Source: Alkalihalobacterium elongatum (GTDB taxonomy: Bacteria > Bacillota > Bacilli > Bacillales > Bacillaceae_F). From it: 64,000 bases of DNA. Under the pieces are notes generated by a model, which made no database searches, was not told the DNA's origin, and saw only the letters and a list, made by a program, of their open reading frames with translations. The DNA is taken from NCBI RefSeq assembly GCF_019024285.1, contig NZ_WMKZ01000021.1:1-64000 (forward strand), given 5' to 3'. Each line of letters begins with the position of its first letter. Position 1 is the first letter of the stretch. This document shows positions 7,610 to 15,535 of the stretch, piece by piece. The position numbers and the translations under genes were made by a program.

Positions 7610-8191
7610 TTACTGCTTTCGAAAAGGAAATTGTTGTGTTTGGTATACATCCCCTGATGGAAATGGGTGTGTCATTGGTCCTTCCATAAAATCGTCCATC
7701 ATTAGTGGCATCATACCATGATGTTGTTGAGTGTGTGGCATCATTTGCGGCATCATGCCATGGTGTTGTGTGTGTGGCATCATTTGGGGCATCATACCAT
7801 GGTGTTGAGTGTGTGGCATCATTTGTGGCATCATACCATGATGTTGTTGAGTGTGTGGCATCATTTGCGGCATCATGCCATGGTGTTGTGTGTGCGGCAT
7901 CATTTGCGGCATCATACCATGGTGTTGAGTGTGCGGCATCATTTGCGGCATCATACCATGGTGTTGAGTGTGTGGCATCATACCATGCATGTGAGAATGT
8001 GGCATACTGCCGCAACATGATGGCATCATATGTTGATGATGTGGCATCATCGTATGCATATGGTGTTGGTCCATTAATGGCATTGTCATCCCTGGCTGTG
8101 TCATCATTCCGTGATGATGCATATTCGGCATCATATTATCTAATGTTAATGGAGCTTTACTCTTATTTTTACAATTGCAATTTCTATCCAT
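7610..8191 (-). CDS. Met/His-rich repeat protein (spore coat or metal-binding type)
   Basis: The 193-aa protein starts MDRNCNCKNK and is then almost wholly Met, His, Pro, Gln and Gly. The core is seven copies of MMPHTQ(Q)HHGMMPQ, each 13 or 14 residues, followed by an acidic/aromatic tail. Such sequences bind Cu, Zn or Ni, and Cys/His-rich repeat proteins of this style occur in Bacillus spore coats (CotD-like). The RBS AAGGATGGTTTTCT precedes the ATG. There is no signal peptide. Function is not established; coat protein or metal sink are the two best guesses. Confidence 0.65.
   Translation of the reverse strand: MDRNCNCKNKSKAPLTLDNMMPNMHHHGMMTQPGMTMPLMDQHHMHTMMPHHQHMMPSCCGSMPHSHMHGMMPHTQHHGMMPQMMPHTQHHGMMPQMMPHTQHHGMMPQMMPHTQQHHGMMPQMMPHTQHHGMMPQMMPHTQHHGMMPQMMPHTQQHHGMMPLMMDDFMEGPMTHPFPSGDVYQTQQFPFRKQ
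7708..7960. repeat. 39/42-bp tandem repeats with 120-bp higher-order duplication
   Basis: Seven repeats inside the Met/His-rich gene. Their order is 39-39-39-42-39-39-42 in the coding direction, and the last six form two near-identical 120-bp blocks (about 7708-7827 and 7828-7947). Because each unit is a multiple of three, expansion or contraction keeps the frame. Confidence 0.85.
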
Positions 8192-8307
8192 AGAAAACCA
8201 TCCTTTATAAGTTTACTTCTCTTCCTTTGTATGCAAATACCTAGAAAAGCGAGCGGGCTAATACCTAAAATTAGGTAAATTTCCTAAGTAATTAAAAAAC
8301 AAAAGAT

Positions 8308-8336
8308 TTGACATCACCTTTTCCCTTTACTATAAT
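8308..8336 (+). promoter_or_regulatory. sigma-A promoter of the MarR gene
   Basis: TTGACA (8308-8313), 17-base spacer, TATAAT (8331-8336): a perfect consensus. The operator at 8340-8365 covers the expected start of transcription, so repression by the gene's own product is likely. Confidence 0.85.
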
Positions 8337-8339
8337 TTG

Positions 8340-8365
8340 AGTTGTAAATAGTATGTATAGCAACT
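8340..8365. promoter_or_regulatory. probable MarR operator (autoregulatory)
   Basis: AGTTG and CAACT form the ends of an imperfect inverted repeat directly downstream of the -10 box. The same AGTTGCTA...CAAC wording recurs three times before azoR (8847-8933), linking the regulator to both transcripts. Confidence 0.6.
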
Positions 8366-8386
8366 AAATGAATGTGAGGTACCACT

Positions 8387-8824
8387 TTGAAACTCTCTTT
8401 GCATGACTACATTAGTATTAAAATACATCAAACTGACCTTCATTTGACGAGTTATATAAAAACCAAATTAGAAGTTTTTAATATAGCACCAGAACAAAAT
8501 TTAATCATGATGCTTCTTTGGGAACAAGATGGTCTAACTCAAAATCAGATTTCTCAAAAGTTGAACAAAGATAAAACAAACATCGCTCGTATGGCTTCTA
8601 ATCTTGAGAAAAAGGGATTTATTTCAAGAGTTAATTGTCATGATGACCGTCGTTCAGTGAAGCTATATTTAACTCCCGAAGGTAGAGCGTTAGGAGAGAA
8701 AGTTATTCCGATCACTGAAGAATTCAATGATATTGTCACTAAAAATATTTCAAAAGAAGAACTTCAGCAATTAGAAAAAACGCTTAAAAAAATGAGTAAT
8801 AATGTAGACTGTTTTCTAAAGTGA
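8387..8824 (+). CDS. MarR family transcriptional regulator
   Basis: A 145-aa MarR-type winged-helix repressor: helix-turn-helix at about 55-77 (LTQNQISQKLNKDKTNIARMASNL split by the recognition helix), then the wing DDRRSVKLYLT. One cysteine is in the wing region (VNCHDDRR) and one near the C-terminus (VDCF), so redox sensing as in YodB/OhrR relatives is possible. Start is TTG 8387 with GTGAGGT upstream. It precedes azoR and a small flavoprotein and shares operator-like repeats with them, so it probably controls an electrophile/quinone response. Confidence 0.85.
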   Translation: MKLSLHDYISIKIHQTDLHLTSYIKTKLEVFNIAPEQNLIMMLLWEQDGLTQNQISQKLNKDKTNIARMASNLEKKGFISRVNCHDDRRSVKLYLTPEGRALGEKVIPITEEFNDIVTKNISKEELQQLEKTLKKMSNNVDCFLK

Positions 8825-8846
8825 AACAGCTACTTTTTACCTAAAT

Positions 8847-8933
8847 AGTTGCTATTACAACATCTTGTATTTATGATTTATTAGTACTTAGTTGCTACAA
8901 CAACCTTATAGTACTTTAGTTGCTATACCAACT
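8847..8933. promoter_or_regulatory. three tandem operator-like repeats before azoR
   Basis: AGTTGCTATTACAAC (8847-8861), AGTTGCTACAACAAC (8890-8904) and AGTTGCTATACCAACT (8918-8933) share a half-site with the operator in front of the MarR gene. The second and third copies also share the upstream TAGTACTT. They lie in the 140-base gap ahead of azoR and are the likely binding sites of the MarR protein. Confidence 0.6.
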
Positions 8934-8963
8934 TCTCAATTTAAACATATTCTGGAGGTTATT

Positions 8964-9590
8964 ATGCCAAATGTATTATTTATTAAAGCGAATTCAAGAC
9001 CAATTGACCAGTCAGTTAGTGTAAAACTATATCAAGCTTTTTTAGAAAGCTATAAAGAAAGTAATCCGCAAGATCAAATTACAGAGCTTGATTTATTTAG
9101 TGAAAACTTACCCTATTACGATACAAACATGATCAACGGTATGTTCAAGTTAGGTAAAGGAATTGACTTGTCAACTGAAGAACAAGCGGCCACCGAAATC
9201 GTGAACAAATTTTTAAACCAATTCCTTGCAGCTGATAAAATAGTCATTGCCTTCCCTCTTTGGAATTTTACAGTACCTGCTGTGCTACACACGTATTTTG
9301 ATTATTTATCTCAAGCAGGCCAGACTTTTAAATATACGGCTGAAGGTCCAGTAGGCTTAATCAATGATAAAAAAGTTGTTTTATTAAATGCTCGTGGTGG
9401 GGTTTACTCTGAAGGTCCAGCTCAATCAGTAGAAATGGCTGTCAACTATGTACAAAATATTCTTGGCTTCTGGGGAATTCAGGACCCAACTACTATTATT
9501 GTTGAAGGTCATAATCAATTTCCAGATCAAGCTGAAGCGATTATTTCTGAAGGTATTGAACAAGCAAAAAAGGTAGCAAAAGAATTTTAA
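8964..9590 (+). CDS. azoR: FMN-dependent NADH:quinone oxidoreductase / azoreductase
   Basis: A 208-aa AzoR-type flavodoxin-fold enzyme. VLFIKANSRPIDQSVSVKL forms the N-terminal FMN phosphate region, PLWNFTVPAVLHTYFDY is the family's central signature, and LLNARGGVYSEG the later FMN loop. It reduces quinones and azo compounds with NADH as a two-electron step, protecting against electrophiles. ATG 8964 is preferred because TGGAGG lies six bases upstream and family members begin here; upstream in-frame codons overlap the operators. It is followed by a small flavoprotein gene and preceded by its probable MarR regulator. Confidence 0.9.
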   Translation: MPNVLFIKANSRPIDQSVSVKLYQAFLESYKESNPQDQITELDLFSENLPYYDTNMINGMFKLGKGIDLSTEEQAATEIVNKFLNQFLAADKIVIAFPLWNFTVPAVLHTYFDYLSQAGQTFKYTAEGPVGLINDKKVVLLNARGGVYSEGPAQSVEMAVNYVQNILGFWGIQDPTTIIVEGHNQFPDQAEAIISEGIEQAKKVAKEF

Positions 9591-9671
9591 CCTTTGCGTT
9601 TCGAGACTAGTAAATTTTTTACTTTATAACTCTAGTCTTTCTATAACGATACAATATTAGGAGGAATGAAC

Positions 9672-10238
9672 ATGTATGATGTAGCAATTATTGGCGCTGG
9701 ACCTGCAGGGGCAAGTGCCGCCCTATTTTCAGCTAAAGCGGGGAAGAAAACTATCATATTTGAAAATGATAAAAGTATGACTAATCGTGCTTGGGTAGAA
9801 AACCACTATGGTGTAAATGGTATTGAAGGTCCTGCCCTACTTGAATTAGGGAAAAAGCAAGCGGTAAAACAAGGTGCTGAAGTAGTTAATAGAACGGTCG
9901 TAAACATTGACAAGGAAAGTGAAGGATTTACGATCACAACCGAAGAAAACCAACAATTTCAAACGAAGTATGTTTTGTTAGCGACAGGTGCAATAACCGA
10001 TCTTGCTAGCAAAGCTGGTGTTAATTTAGTTGCTGGTACAGAACCGAGAATAAAAACCATCGTAGAAGTAGATGCTGATGGCAAAACGAATATCGATGGG
10101 ATTTGGGCAGCAGGAACTATCGCAGGAGTTAGTGTTCATACGATTATTACAGCAGGCCATGGTGCCTCTGTAGCAATAAACATTATTAGTGAATTAAATG
10201 GTGAACGTTATGTTGATCATGATGTACTAAAATTATAG
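9672..10238 (+). CDS. short FAD-dependent oxidoreductase (thioredoxin-reductase-like, FAD domain only)
   Basis: The 188-aa protein begins with MYDVAIIGAGPAGASAAL, an ADP-binding fold for FAD, and ends with the second FAD motif DGIWAAGTIAG. It lacks the NADPH domain and the CxxC pair of thioredoxin reductase (about 310 aa), so it is roughly half-size, as in a known group of small bacterial flavoproteins. It must take electrons from a partner, if it is active. ATG 9672 is preferred to 9666 because AGGAGG ends only one base before the latter. It follows azoR by 80 bases and is probably cotranscribed. Confidence 0.8.
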   Translation: MYDVAIIGAGPAGASAALFSAKAGKKTIIFENDKSMTNRAWVENHYGVNGIEGPALLELGKKQAVKQGAEVVNRTVVNIDKESEGFTITTEENQQFQTKYVLLATGAITDLASKAGVNLVAGTEPRIKTIVEVDADGKTNIDGIWAAGTIAGVSVHTIITAGHGASVAINIISELNGERYVDHDVLKL

Positions 10239-10242
10239 AATT

Positions 10243-10273
10243 AAACAGGGTGATCATACGCATCACCCTGTTT
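10243..10273 (+). terminator. terminator of the azoR unit
   Basis: AAACAGGGTGAT pairs with ATCACCCTGTTT around an eight-base loop, followed by TTTATTTT. It lies four bases after the flavoprotein stop codon. Confidence 0.9.
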
Positions 10274-10299
10274 TTATTTTATACTAGTTTATTAATATA

Positions 10300-10452
10300 C
10301 TAGTTTTTATTTTGGAAATATGGAAATACAGGGAACTTTAGAATAGAGTTATTAATCGGTTTTGATAGGACTTGGTCTTGAAGCCTTTGTAATTTAATTT
10401 TTGATACGTCTCTTCCGTCATAGTAATTTGGCTCGTTAATATTTGTTTTCAT
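10300..10452 (-). CDS. 50-aa small protein of unknown function
   Basis: From ATG 10452, with TGGAGG seven bases upstream, the frame reads 50 residues beginning MKTNINEPNYYDGRDVSKIK and ends KFPVFPYFQNKN before TAG at 10300. The sequence is charged at the N-terminus and aromatic at the C-terminus, with no membrane helix or cysteine. I do not recognise it. Codon use and the strong RBS argue that it is translated. It lies between the azoR unit terminator and a small membrane protein on the same strand. Confidence 0.5.
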   Translation of the reverse strand: MKTNINEPNYYDGRDVSKIKLQRLQDQVLSKPINNSILKFPVFPYFQNKN

Positions 10453-10521
10453 AATAAACCTCCATTTTTGTTATTGTAAAATTACTTTAGTAACCTAAAT
10501 TTACATAACATAAAAAATAAA

Positions 10522-10806
10522 TCAGGACATTTTTTCCTTATTAAAAATTTCTAGTATAATTGCAACCAAAATGGAAGCAAAGAATGAAATTGCAAGAAAA
10601 ATGATGATCAGTATATCATATATCCCCTCAAACCCTTGAGAAATGAATTGCAATTTTATGTAAAAGAAGAATATTCCAGCTACAGAAACTTTCGCTGGTA
10701 TGTACTTAACTAGATTTTTAGATTTGGCCTTTCCTATTTGGTATACAGACAATGAGACTAAAGCAATTAAAATAACTCCAATAACTAAAGTATATTGTAC
10801 GGCCAT
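10522..10806 (-). CDS. small three-helix membrane protein, unknown function
   Basis: A 94-aa protein with three predicted membrane helices, at about 5-22, 40-55 and 64-85, and a lysine-rich segment (KAKSKNLVKY) between the first two. It resembles the small YesK-type membrane proteins of Bacillus only in architecture. The RBS AAGGGAG precedes the ATG. It is flanked by intergenic DNA on both sides. No function can be assigned. Confidence 0.6.
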   Translation of the reverse strand: MAVQYTLVIGVILIALVSLSVYQIGKAKSKNLVKYIPAKVSVAGIFFFYIKLQFISQGFEGIYDILIIIFLAISFFASILVAIILEIFNKEKMS

Positions 10807-11061
10807 TTTTTAACTCCCTTAGTTTATTTCTCAAAAAATGTATAATATAGGTTACTATGATACCATTTCTATAGTATCATATTTTCCATCTAAACACTTA
10901 ATATTTTTTAGTAAAATAAGTACTAGTGCTCATATTTAATAAATTGAGAAAAAAATCAAGGGGAGTTTCACAAGTATTCGTAGTGTGATTTTATACTTCC
11001 TACTCCCGCTTGCATCAATATAAAATGTGGGAAATTTTGTTCTAATATTTTATACGGAAAA

Positions 11062-11520
11062 TTAAACGTTTTGTACGGTGAGGATCACTTTTCGAATTAG
11101 GCACCCTGTTATTAAACCTGGAATAACTGAAAGTATAGGTAACCAGACAGGCCCTAGCAAGACATTATATACTGTGATTTTTGGTGAATACATCGTACCA
11201 ACGGTGACAAAAAAAGCGGAAAAGACGAGTGGTAGAAATGAATATGGCCCTCTACCTCCTCCCGCATCTTTATATGCGTCCCACATGGCAAAAAAATAAA
11301 GACACGGGTAAAACAATAACCATTGAAAATCTGCTCGTTCAATGGCAGCTTGGGTTTCTCCAAGAAAGCTTAACATAATGATTTCATTAAAATTCGCTTG
11401 TACATTAACAAGGAATTCTAAGAATATAAATAACACTCCTTTCAAATAGTTTTTGCTTAACACTTGCGCAAACCCTGGAAGAGCAATGCTCCAAAATATT
11501 GCTTCGGATTTCTTCATCAA
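11062..11520 (-). CDS. conserved membrane protein, unknown function
   Basis: A 152-aa protein with about four hydrophobic segments. The N-terminal FWSIALPGFAQVLSKNYLKG motif (small-residue helix followed by a G-x-Q turn) resembles a group of short Bacillus membrane proteins. A soluble GGGRGPYS loop follows the third segment. The start is TTG 11520 (AGAGGT six bases upstream) or the adjacent ATG 11517. It stands alone. No domain of known function was recognised. Confidence 0.6.
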   Translation of the reverse strand: MMKKSEAIFWSIALPGFAQVLSKNYLKGVLFIFLEFLVNVQANFNEIIMLSFLGETQAAIERADFQWLLFYPCLYFFAMWDAYKDAGGGRGPYSFLPLVFSAFFVTVGTMYSPKITVYNVLLGPVWLPILSVIPGLITGCLIRKVILTVQNV

Positions 11521-11681
11521 AGCACTACCTCTGTATTAAATTTTTCCGAACGAACATTTTTATTTTCTCTATAAAATTACAATTTATGTAAGTTGTTAGT
11601 GATCTGTATAAATAAATTACTGATAATAAATATTTATACGTAATTCATTATAAAAATTCTAAGAGTGTACTTAAAATAAAA

Positions 11682-11742
11682 GCACCTCCAAATTTGAACT
11701 CTCCCTGGCTAGTAGTCAGTTGAGTTATAAAATTTGGGGTGC
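11682..11742 (-). terminator. 61-base hairpin, probable terminator of the decayed gene upstream
   Basis: GCACCTCCAAATTT pairs with AAATTTGGGGTGC (one mismatch) and the inside pairs further (AACTC/GAGTT, CTG/CAG). On the minus strand it is followed by TTTTATTTT, so it would end transcription coming from the broken gene at 11819-12049. It could also be the folded end of a lost mobile element. Confidence 0.6.
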
Positions 11743-11818
11743 ACCATCTTTTATTCGTTTCATTTATCTATTTTTTTACTACCCAAAACATGCATTCACT
11801 GGAAAACGACTTAACTTC

Positions 11819-12049
11819 TTATGTTTCATCGAATAGGTCCTTCCTATAAAATCCCTCAAAGAATTTGAAATTGGCTAAATATATGGTTTCTTTTACTTCA
11901 TCCTCACTTGCAATATCCTCATTCTTAAAATATTTCTTTAAAACGTAATTTTCCGATGCCCATAGTTCTACTTCATGTGTTGATTCACGATAACCTATCT
12001 ACTACATTCTCAAAGGAGTCTATAATGAATTTTTATCTATTTCCATCAT
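11819..12049 (-). pseudogene. 77-codon gene of unknown function with two compensating frameshifts
   Basis: ATG 12049 has an upstream GGGGGTAG and reads MMEIDKNSL before a TAG. One frame over it continues IDSFENVVDRLS and then stops. Back in the original frame it reads RESTHEVELWASENYVLKKY and on to a TAA at 11819. Joined, the three pieces make a plausible acidic, helical protein of about 76 residues. I do not recognise the family. A strong terminator-like hairpin follows, so it was probably a real gene. Confidence 0.5.
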
Positions 12050-12129
12050 ACTACCCCCATGTTCTTTTTTGTATAGTTTCATACTAAATAATTACATCAT
12101 TTTACTTAAAAGGTGACAGACTATATATT

Positions 12130-12675
12130 ATGAAAAACGGGATCGAGAAAATTACTCATTTATTTAAGCAAATCCATGAAATTAACAATCAGCATATCGA
12201 TTTATGGAGTGAACATGTTTTATTTACTTGGCAATGGTGGTTTGGTCTTTTCCTTAGTATAATACCTTGGGTAATTTGGTTTTTATTTAGAAAAAAGGAC
12301 AGTACATTAAGATTACTAACAGCTGGTTTTTTAATGATGTTTATCGCTTCGTGGCTAGATAGTATTGGGATCCAATTAGGATTATGGTATTATCATTATG
12401 AGGTAATCCCTTTTATCCCCGCTTTTATTCCTTGGGATCTGTCGTTGATCCCAGTGGTTACGATGGTTATTTTACAAATTAAGCCTCATGTTAGTCCATA
12501 CATAAAAGGAGCCGTTTTTGGAATTATTGCTTCATATATTGCAGAACCATTTTTTATTTGGATTGGCTTATACGAGCCTATAATATGGAAGCATATTTAT
12601 TCATTGCCGATCTTTTTTATCTTATATGTAATCGCTCATTTTTTATGTCATGGAAAAGCATATCGAGCTTTATAA
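12130..12675 (+). CDS. CBO0543-family membrane protein
   Basis: A 181-aa protein with four to five membrane helices. The WLDSIGIQLGLWYYHYEVIP and FIPWDLSLIPV motifs match the CBO0543 family common in spore-forming Firmicutes. Its role is unknown. A second, diverged member lies at 21382-21984. The ATG is preceded by AAAGGTGAC eleven bases away. It is monocistronic and ends at a strong bidirectional terminator. Confidence 0.72.
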   Translation: MKNGIEKITHLFKQIHEINNQHIDLWSEHVLFTWQWWFGLFLSIIPWVIWFLFRKKDSTLRLLTAGFLMMFIASWLDSIGIQLGLWYYHYEVIPFIPAFIPWDLSLIPVVTMVILQIKPHVSPYIKGAVFGIIASYIAEPFFIWIGLYEPIIWKHIYSLPIFFILYVIAHFLCHGKAYRAL

Positions 12676-12708
12676 CTAGTCGGTTGAACCAGACAAAGAG
12701 CACTTCTT

Positions 12709-12748
12709 AACAGTAATGGCTTGATACATCCATCAAGCCATTACTGTT
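12709..12748. terminator. bidirectional terminator between convergent genes
   Basis: AACAGTAATGGCTTGAT pairs without mismatch with its complement around a six-base loop, followed by TTTTA. It separates the CBO0543 gene (plus) from the YcdB/YcdC-domain gene (minus), whose stop codon abuts it. Confidence 0.9.
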
Positions 12749-14179
12749 TTATAGGGGTGACCGATCATTTTTTTCTCGTAATATCCCAGTGTCGATATAC
12801 GTAATTTTACCAGTGTGAGCATTTATTGTAGCTATAGCACCGTTTTCACCTGGAAAATTGATCAAATACGCAAGATCATAGATTGAGGGCTCATCAAATT
12901 CTTTTATAGACCACGCTAATTTCAAGTCCATTTCTTTAAAATATAGTTTTTGTGCTTCTACAATACTTAGTTTAGGTGTAAGGTCCATTGATTGTAGACG
13001 GGTTTCATTTATAAATGATGTAGAACATTCGCGGATTAAACCTGAATAAATGCCAACATGAATATATGCGTTAAAGCCTTCGATCTTCATGCCACGATGT
13101 TGACGGATAAAGGTAAACATCTGGGTTGGCTCGTATAAATTAGGCGTAGCGTTATCACCTTCAACGTATAGCTCTTCGAGTTGCTCATCAATTTCTTCCT
13201 CTATGATTGTTGGCTCTTCTAAAAGGTATTTTTCATGTATCGTACCAACTACTTGTTCCAAATATTGCAGGGCTTGTTCTTGTAGCTGATTTATAGATAA
13301 TTTGTTTTCCTGTTTTACCCAAGGAGAGCTTGAACTACTAAAGTGCCCTGTTTCATTGTTAACAATCGAAACTACTGGTTCAAGTTCTGTATCCTCTTGT
13401 TTTGTGTTTAGGTGGTCTGTTTCCACCCATAATTGCGATTCCCCATCGTCTTTGTACCTAATTAAATTTTCATATAATCCGAGCAATTGCTCGACGCTTT
13501 TTTCGGGTGTGACAGGGGCAATGGTATGCATTCGTAACTCATTAACGCCCATGAATTCATATACATTATCAACTTCTCCATCTACCTTAACACCTGTTAT
13601 TTCTGGAGTGGCTCGATAGATGAGCTCCACTTGTCCATCATCTTCAACTTGAAGATGTAATTGAATGAGTTGTTCATTACGCAAAAGTTCTTTTGCTTCC
13701 TCTTTTTTAACGGTAACCTGTGGATACGTAAGAGTGTATGATGGTATCCCGATATTAGCTGATTTAATCTCCCCATTTGCGTTCATATAAATCGTGCACC
13801 CTGTATGGGGAATGGGGAGATTTAATTTATCATCGTTTTCTTCATAGATGATCATATAATCACTTTCGTCCCATTCTACTAACATGCTGAATTCGACCTT
13901 TTTTGGGACAAAGTCCTTTATAAACTGTTCTGCTTTCCCGATCATTCCGTCAATTTGAGTTGAAGTTTCCTCGCTTCTCTCTACAGGTTCACAATCCTCC
14001 CCCAACATCCATAATTCTAAGTCTAAGCTACTGATTGAACCGTTTTCAAAAAAATCTACAGTCCCATACCACTCACTTGTTTGTGCATCAACAATTTCAT
14101 AGTTGTATTTGTTTTGAACAATTTTTATTTCAGGTTGGCTTTTAATATATTTGCAAATTTTTAATTCTAGTTGCTCCAT
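12749..14179 (-). CDS. YcdB/YcdC-domain (PepSY-like) protein
   Basis: A 476-aa acidic protein with repeated PepSY-like units. The best is at the C-terminus (LSIVEAQKLYFKEMDLKLAW, later INAHTGKITYIDTG), and weaker ones lie in the first half. This layout fits the YcdB/YcdC (DUF4901) family of Bacillus. PepSY-type domains often bind and inhibit peptidases, but no protease gene is adjacent. There is no signal peptide. The RBS AAGGAGCC lies before the ATG. Function remains open. Confidence 0.65.
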   Translation of the reverse strand: MEQLELKICKYIKSQPEIKIVQNKYNYEIVDAQTSEWYGTVDFFENGSISSLDLELWMLGEDCEPVERSEETSTQIDGMIGKAEQFIKDFVPKKVEFSMLVEWDESDYMIIYEENDDKLNLPIPHTGCTIYMNANGEIKSANIGIPSYTLTYPQVTVKKEEAKELLRNEQLIQLHLQVEDDGQVELIYRATPEITGVKVDGEVDNVYEFMGVNELRMHTIAPVTPEKSVEQLLGLYENLIRYKDDGESQLWVETDHLNTKQEDTELEPVVSIVNNETGHFSSSSSPWVKQENKLSINQLQEQALQYLEQVVGTIHEKYLLEEPTIIEEEIDEQLEELYVEGDNATPNLYEPTQMFTFIRQHRGMKIEGFNAYIHVGIYSGLIRECSTSFINETRLQSMDLTPKLSIVEAQKLYFKEMDLKLAWSIKEFDEPSIYDLAYLINFPGENGAIATINAHTGKITYIDTGILREKNDRSPL

Positions 14180-14349
14180 TACAATGGCTCCTTTTTAAGG
14201 TGTATCATACTACAATTATTAAAAATTTTATCATAGTGCTCTGTATATTGTTCTAGACTAATAGAATATGTTTATCTTATCAATAGAATTATGGGAATTA
14301 TTATGAAAAAGTGAAAAGCATTACAAATCGCCTATTGGAGGAATGAGAA

Positions 14350-14826
14350 ATGAAGAAGTATGTTCTACTTGTTTTTTTAACCTTGCTGGTGGGTTCTATA
14401 ATTTTTTTAAATGAAAAAGAAGTCGAATGGGAATTGAAGGTCTACGATCAAAATGAAGTAGAAAGTGCACTTGAAGACTTACAGTTCAAAGTAAAGGTAC
14501 CTACTTATATTCCTAATGGTATTACAATGCGGGGTGCTGTTATTTATGTACTAGAAAGGGAGCATCGGTCAATTGAAATCCGTTATTTAAATGAAGACAA
14601 TGCTGATGGACTTATATTCGATGCATCTTTAGGAACTTTAGAGTCGTTACCAGAAAATATACAGTGGGAACCAATAAGCCTTAATGGCCAAGTTGGATAC
14701 ATCGGTCATGCTGATGATATGGTTGAATTATTTCTTGCTTGGATGGACAATGGCATCATGTATCAAATTACTAGCTATACTTTAAGTGAGGAAGAATTAG
14801 TACGAATTGCCAATTCGGTCCCTTAA
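14350..14826 (+). CDS. exported DUF4367-like protein
   Basis: A 158-aa protein with an N-terminal hydrophobic segment (residues 3-19) acting as signal or anchor. It is followed by a compact beta domain with FKVKVPTYIPNGITMRGAV and, near the end, VELFLAWMDNGIMYQITSYT. That pattern (a conserved P-x-Y-x-P entry and a closing 'y.i.s..lsee' strand) is like the DUF4367 domain found in the extracytoplasmic part of some anti-sigma factors. No sigma factor gene is nearby. RBS GGAGGAATGAGAA. Function unknown. Confidence 0.6.
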   Translation: MKKYVLLVFLTLLVGSIIFLNEKEVEWELKVYDQNEVESALEDLQFKVKVPTYIPNGITMRGAVIYVLEREHRSIEIRYLNEDNADGLIFDASLGTLESLPENIQWEPISLNGQVGYIGHADDMVELFLAWMDNGIMYQITSYTLSEEELVRIANSVP

Positions 14827-14841
14827 AATCCTCAACAATGA

Positions 14842-14878
14842 TCCTTCAATTAAGTAGTTAATCGAAGGACCTGTTTTT
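14842..14878 (+). terminator. terminator after the DUF4367-like gene
   Basis: TCCTTCAATTAA pairs with TTAATCGAAGGA (one mismatch) around GTAG, followed by CCTGTTTTTAA. Confidence 0.8.
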
Positions 14879-14880
14879 AA

Positions 14881-15333
14881 TTATTTGGTTTCTTTTGCTT
14901 GAGGTCTAATATTTCCGCTTTTAATGGGGGCTTTAATATAGTTTTCTCTATTTGTTGGTGCATCCGCAAGTCTACGCAACATGATGAGCTGACCGATATG
15001 TGTCATTGCGTCAGCTAAGGGGCCTTGTAAGAGCTGCTCGTTTTTCGCTTTCATTGGTAGTTCTTCTGCAATTGCTTGGTCTAATTTTTCTAATAAATGA
15101 TAGTACCGTTCAACTTCTTCCTCCCACTTACCAACAATTCTTTTTCTTTCAATCTCTTGGAACCAAGAATAAGCCAGAGTAAGAACATCTGATGTATGGG
15201 CTAAAATTTCTACTGGGGTACGTACCCCTTTTCCTACGTTAAAATCAGGAAAATGTGAAGGTGCATCTTTGATAGCCACAGTTGCCCGGTAAGATAATGT
15301 AGCGAGAAAATGTCTGAATAAGGTCGCTTCCAT
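14881..15333 (-). CDS. DinB-family protein
   Basis: A 150-aa four-helix protein of the DinB/YfiT type. Conserved positions are ILAHTSDVL early (first metal-binding His) and DAMTHIGQLIMLRRLADAP late (second His). The family uses three His-type ligands to bind a metal and includes thiol-dependent transferases and many uncharacterised members. RBS AGAGGAGAGTG. It is convergent with the upstream unit and has no partner gene. Confidence 0.72.
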   Translation of the reverse strand: MEATLFRHFLATLSYRATVAIKDAPSHFPDFNVGKGVRTPVEILAHTSDVLTLAYSWFQEIERKRIVGKWEEEVERYYHLLEKLDQAIAEELPMKAKNEQLLQGPLADAMTHIGQLIMLRRLADAPTNRENYIKAPIKSGNIRPQAKETK

Positions 15334-15535
15334 AATACACTCTCCTCTAATTTATTATTTTATATTTAAATATACAGTTTATTGCAAAAATTAATGCGTT
15401 TAATTTCAGTATATATGATTAGTAGGTTCAATTAAAACAACTATTTATTAAAAATAAGAATAATTATGGCTACGCTCTACTATTTATAGAGGTATTGGGC
15501 TATAATTATAGTATCCATCTAGAGAGGGTGATACG

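Noticed and set aside
7708-7960. Regular 39-bp repeats as a CRISPR array
   Set aside because: There are no unique spacers; the repeats are contiguous and code for protein.
7581-8193. Long open frames on both strands in other phases across the Met/His repeat gene (for example 145, 162 and 100 codons)
   Set aside because: They arise because a 39/42-bp repeat without stops in one phase also lacks them in others. Only the 7610-8191 frame has an RBS, a unique head and tail, and a sensible composition.
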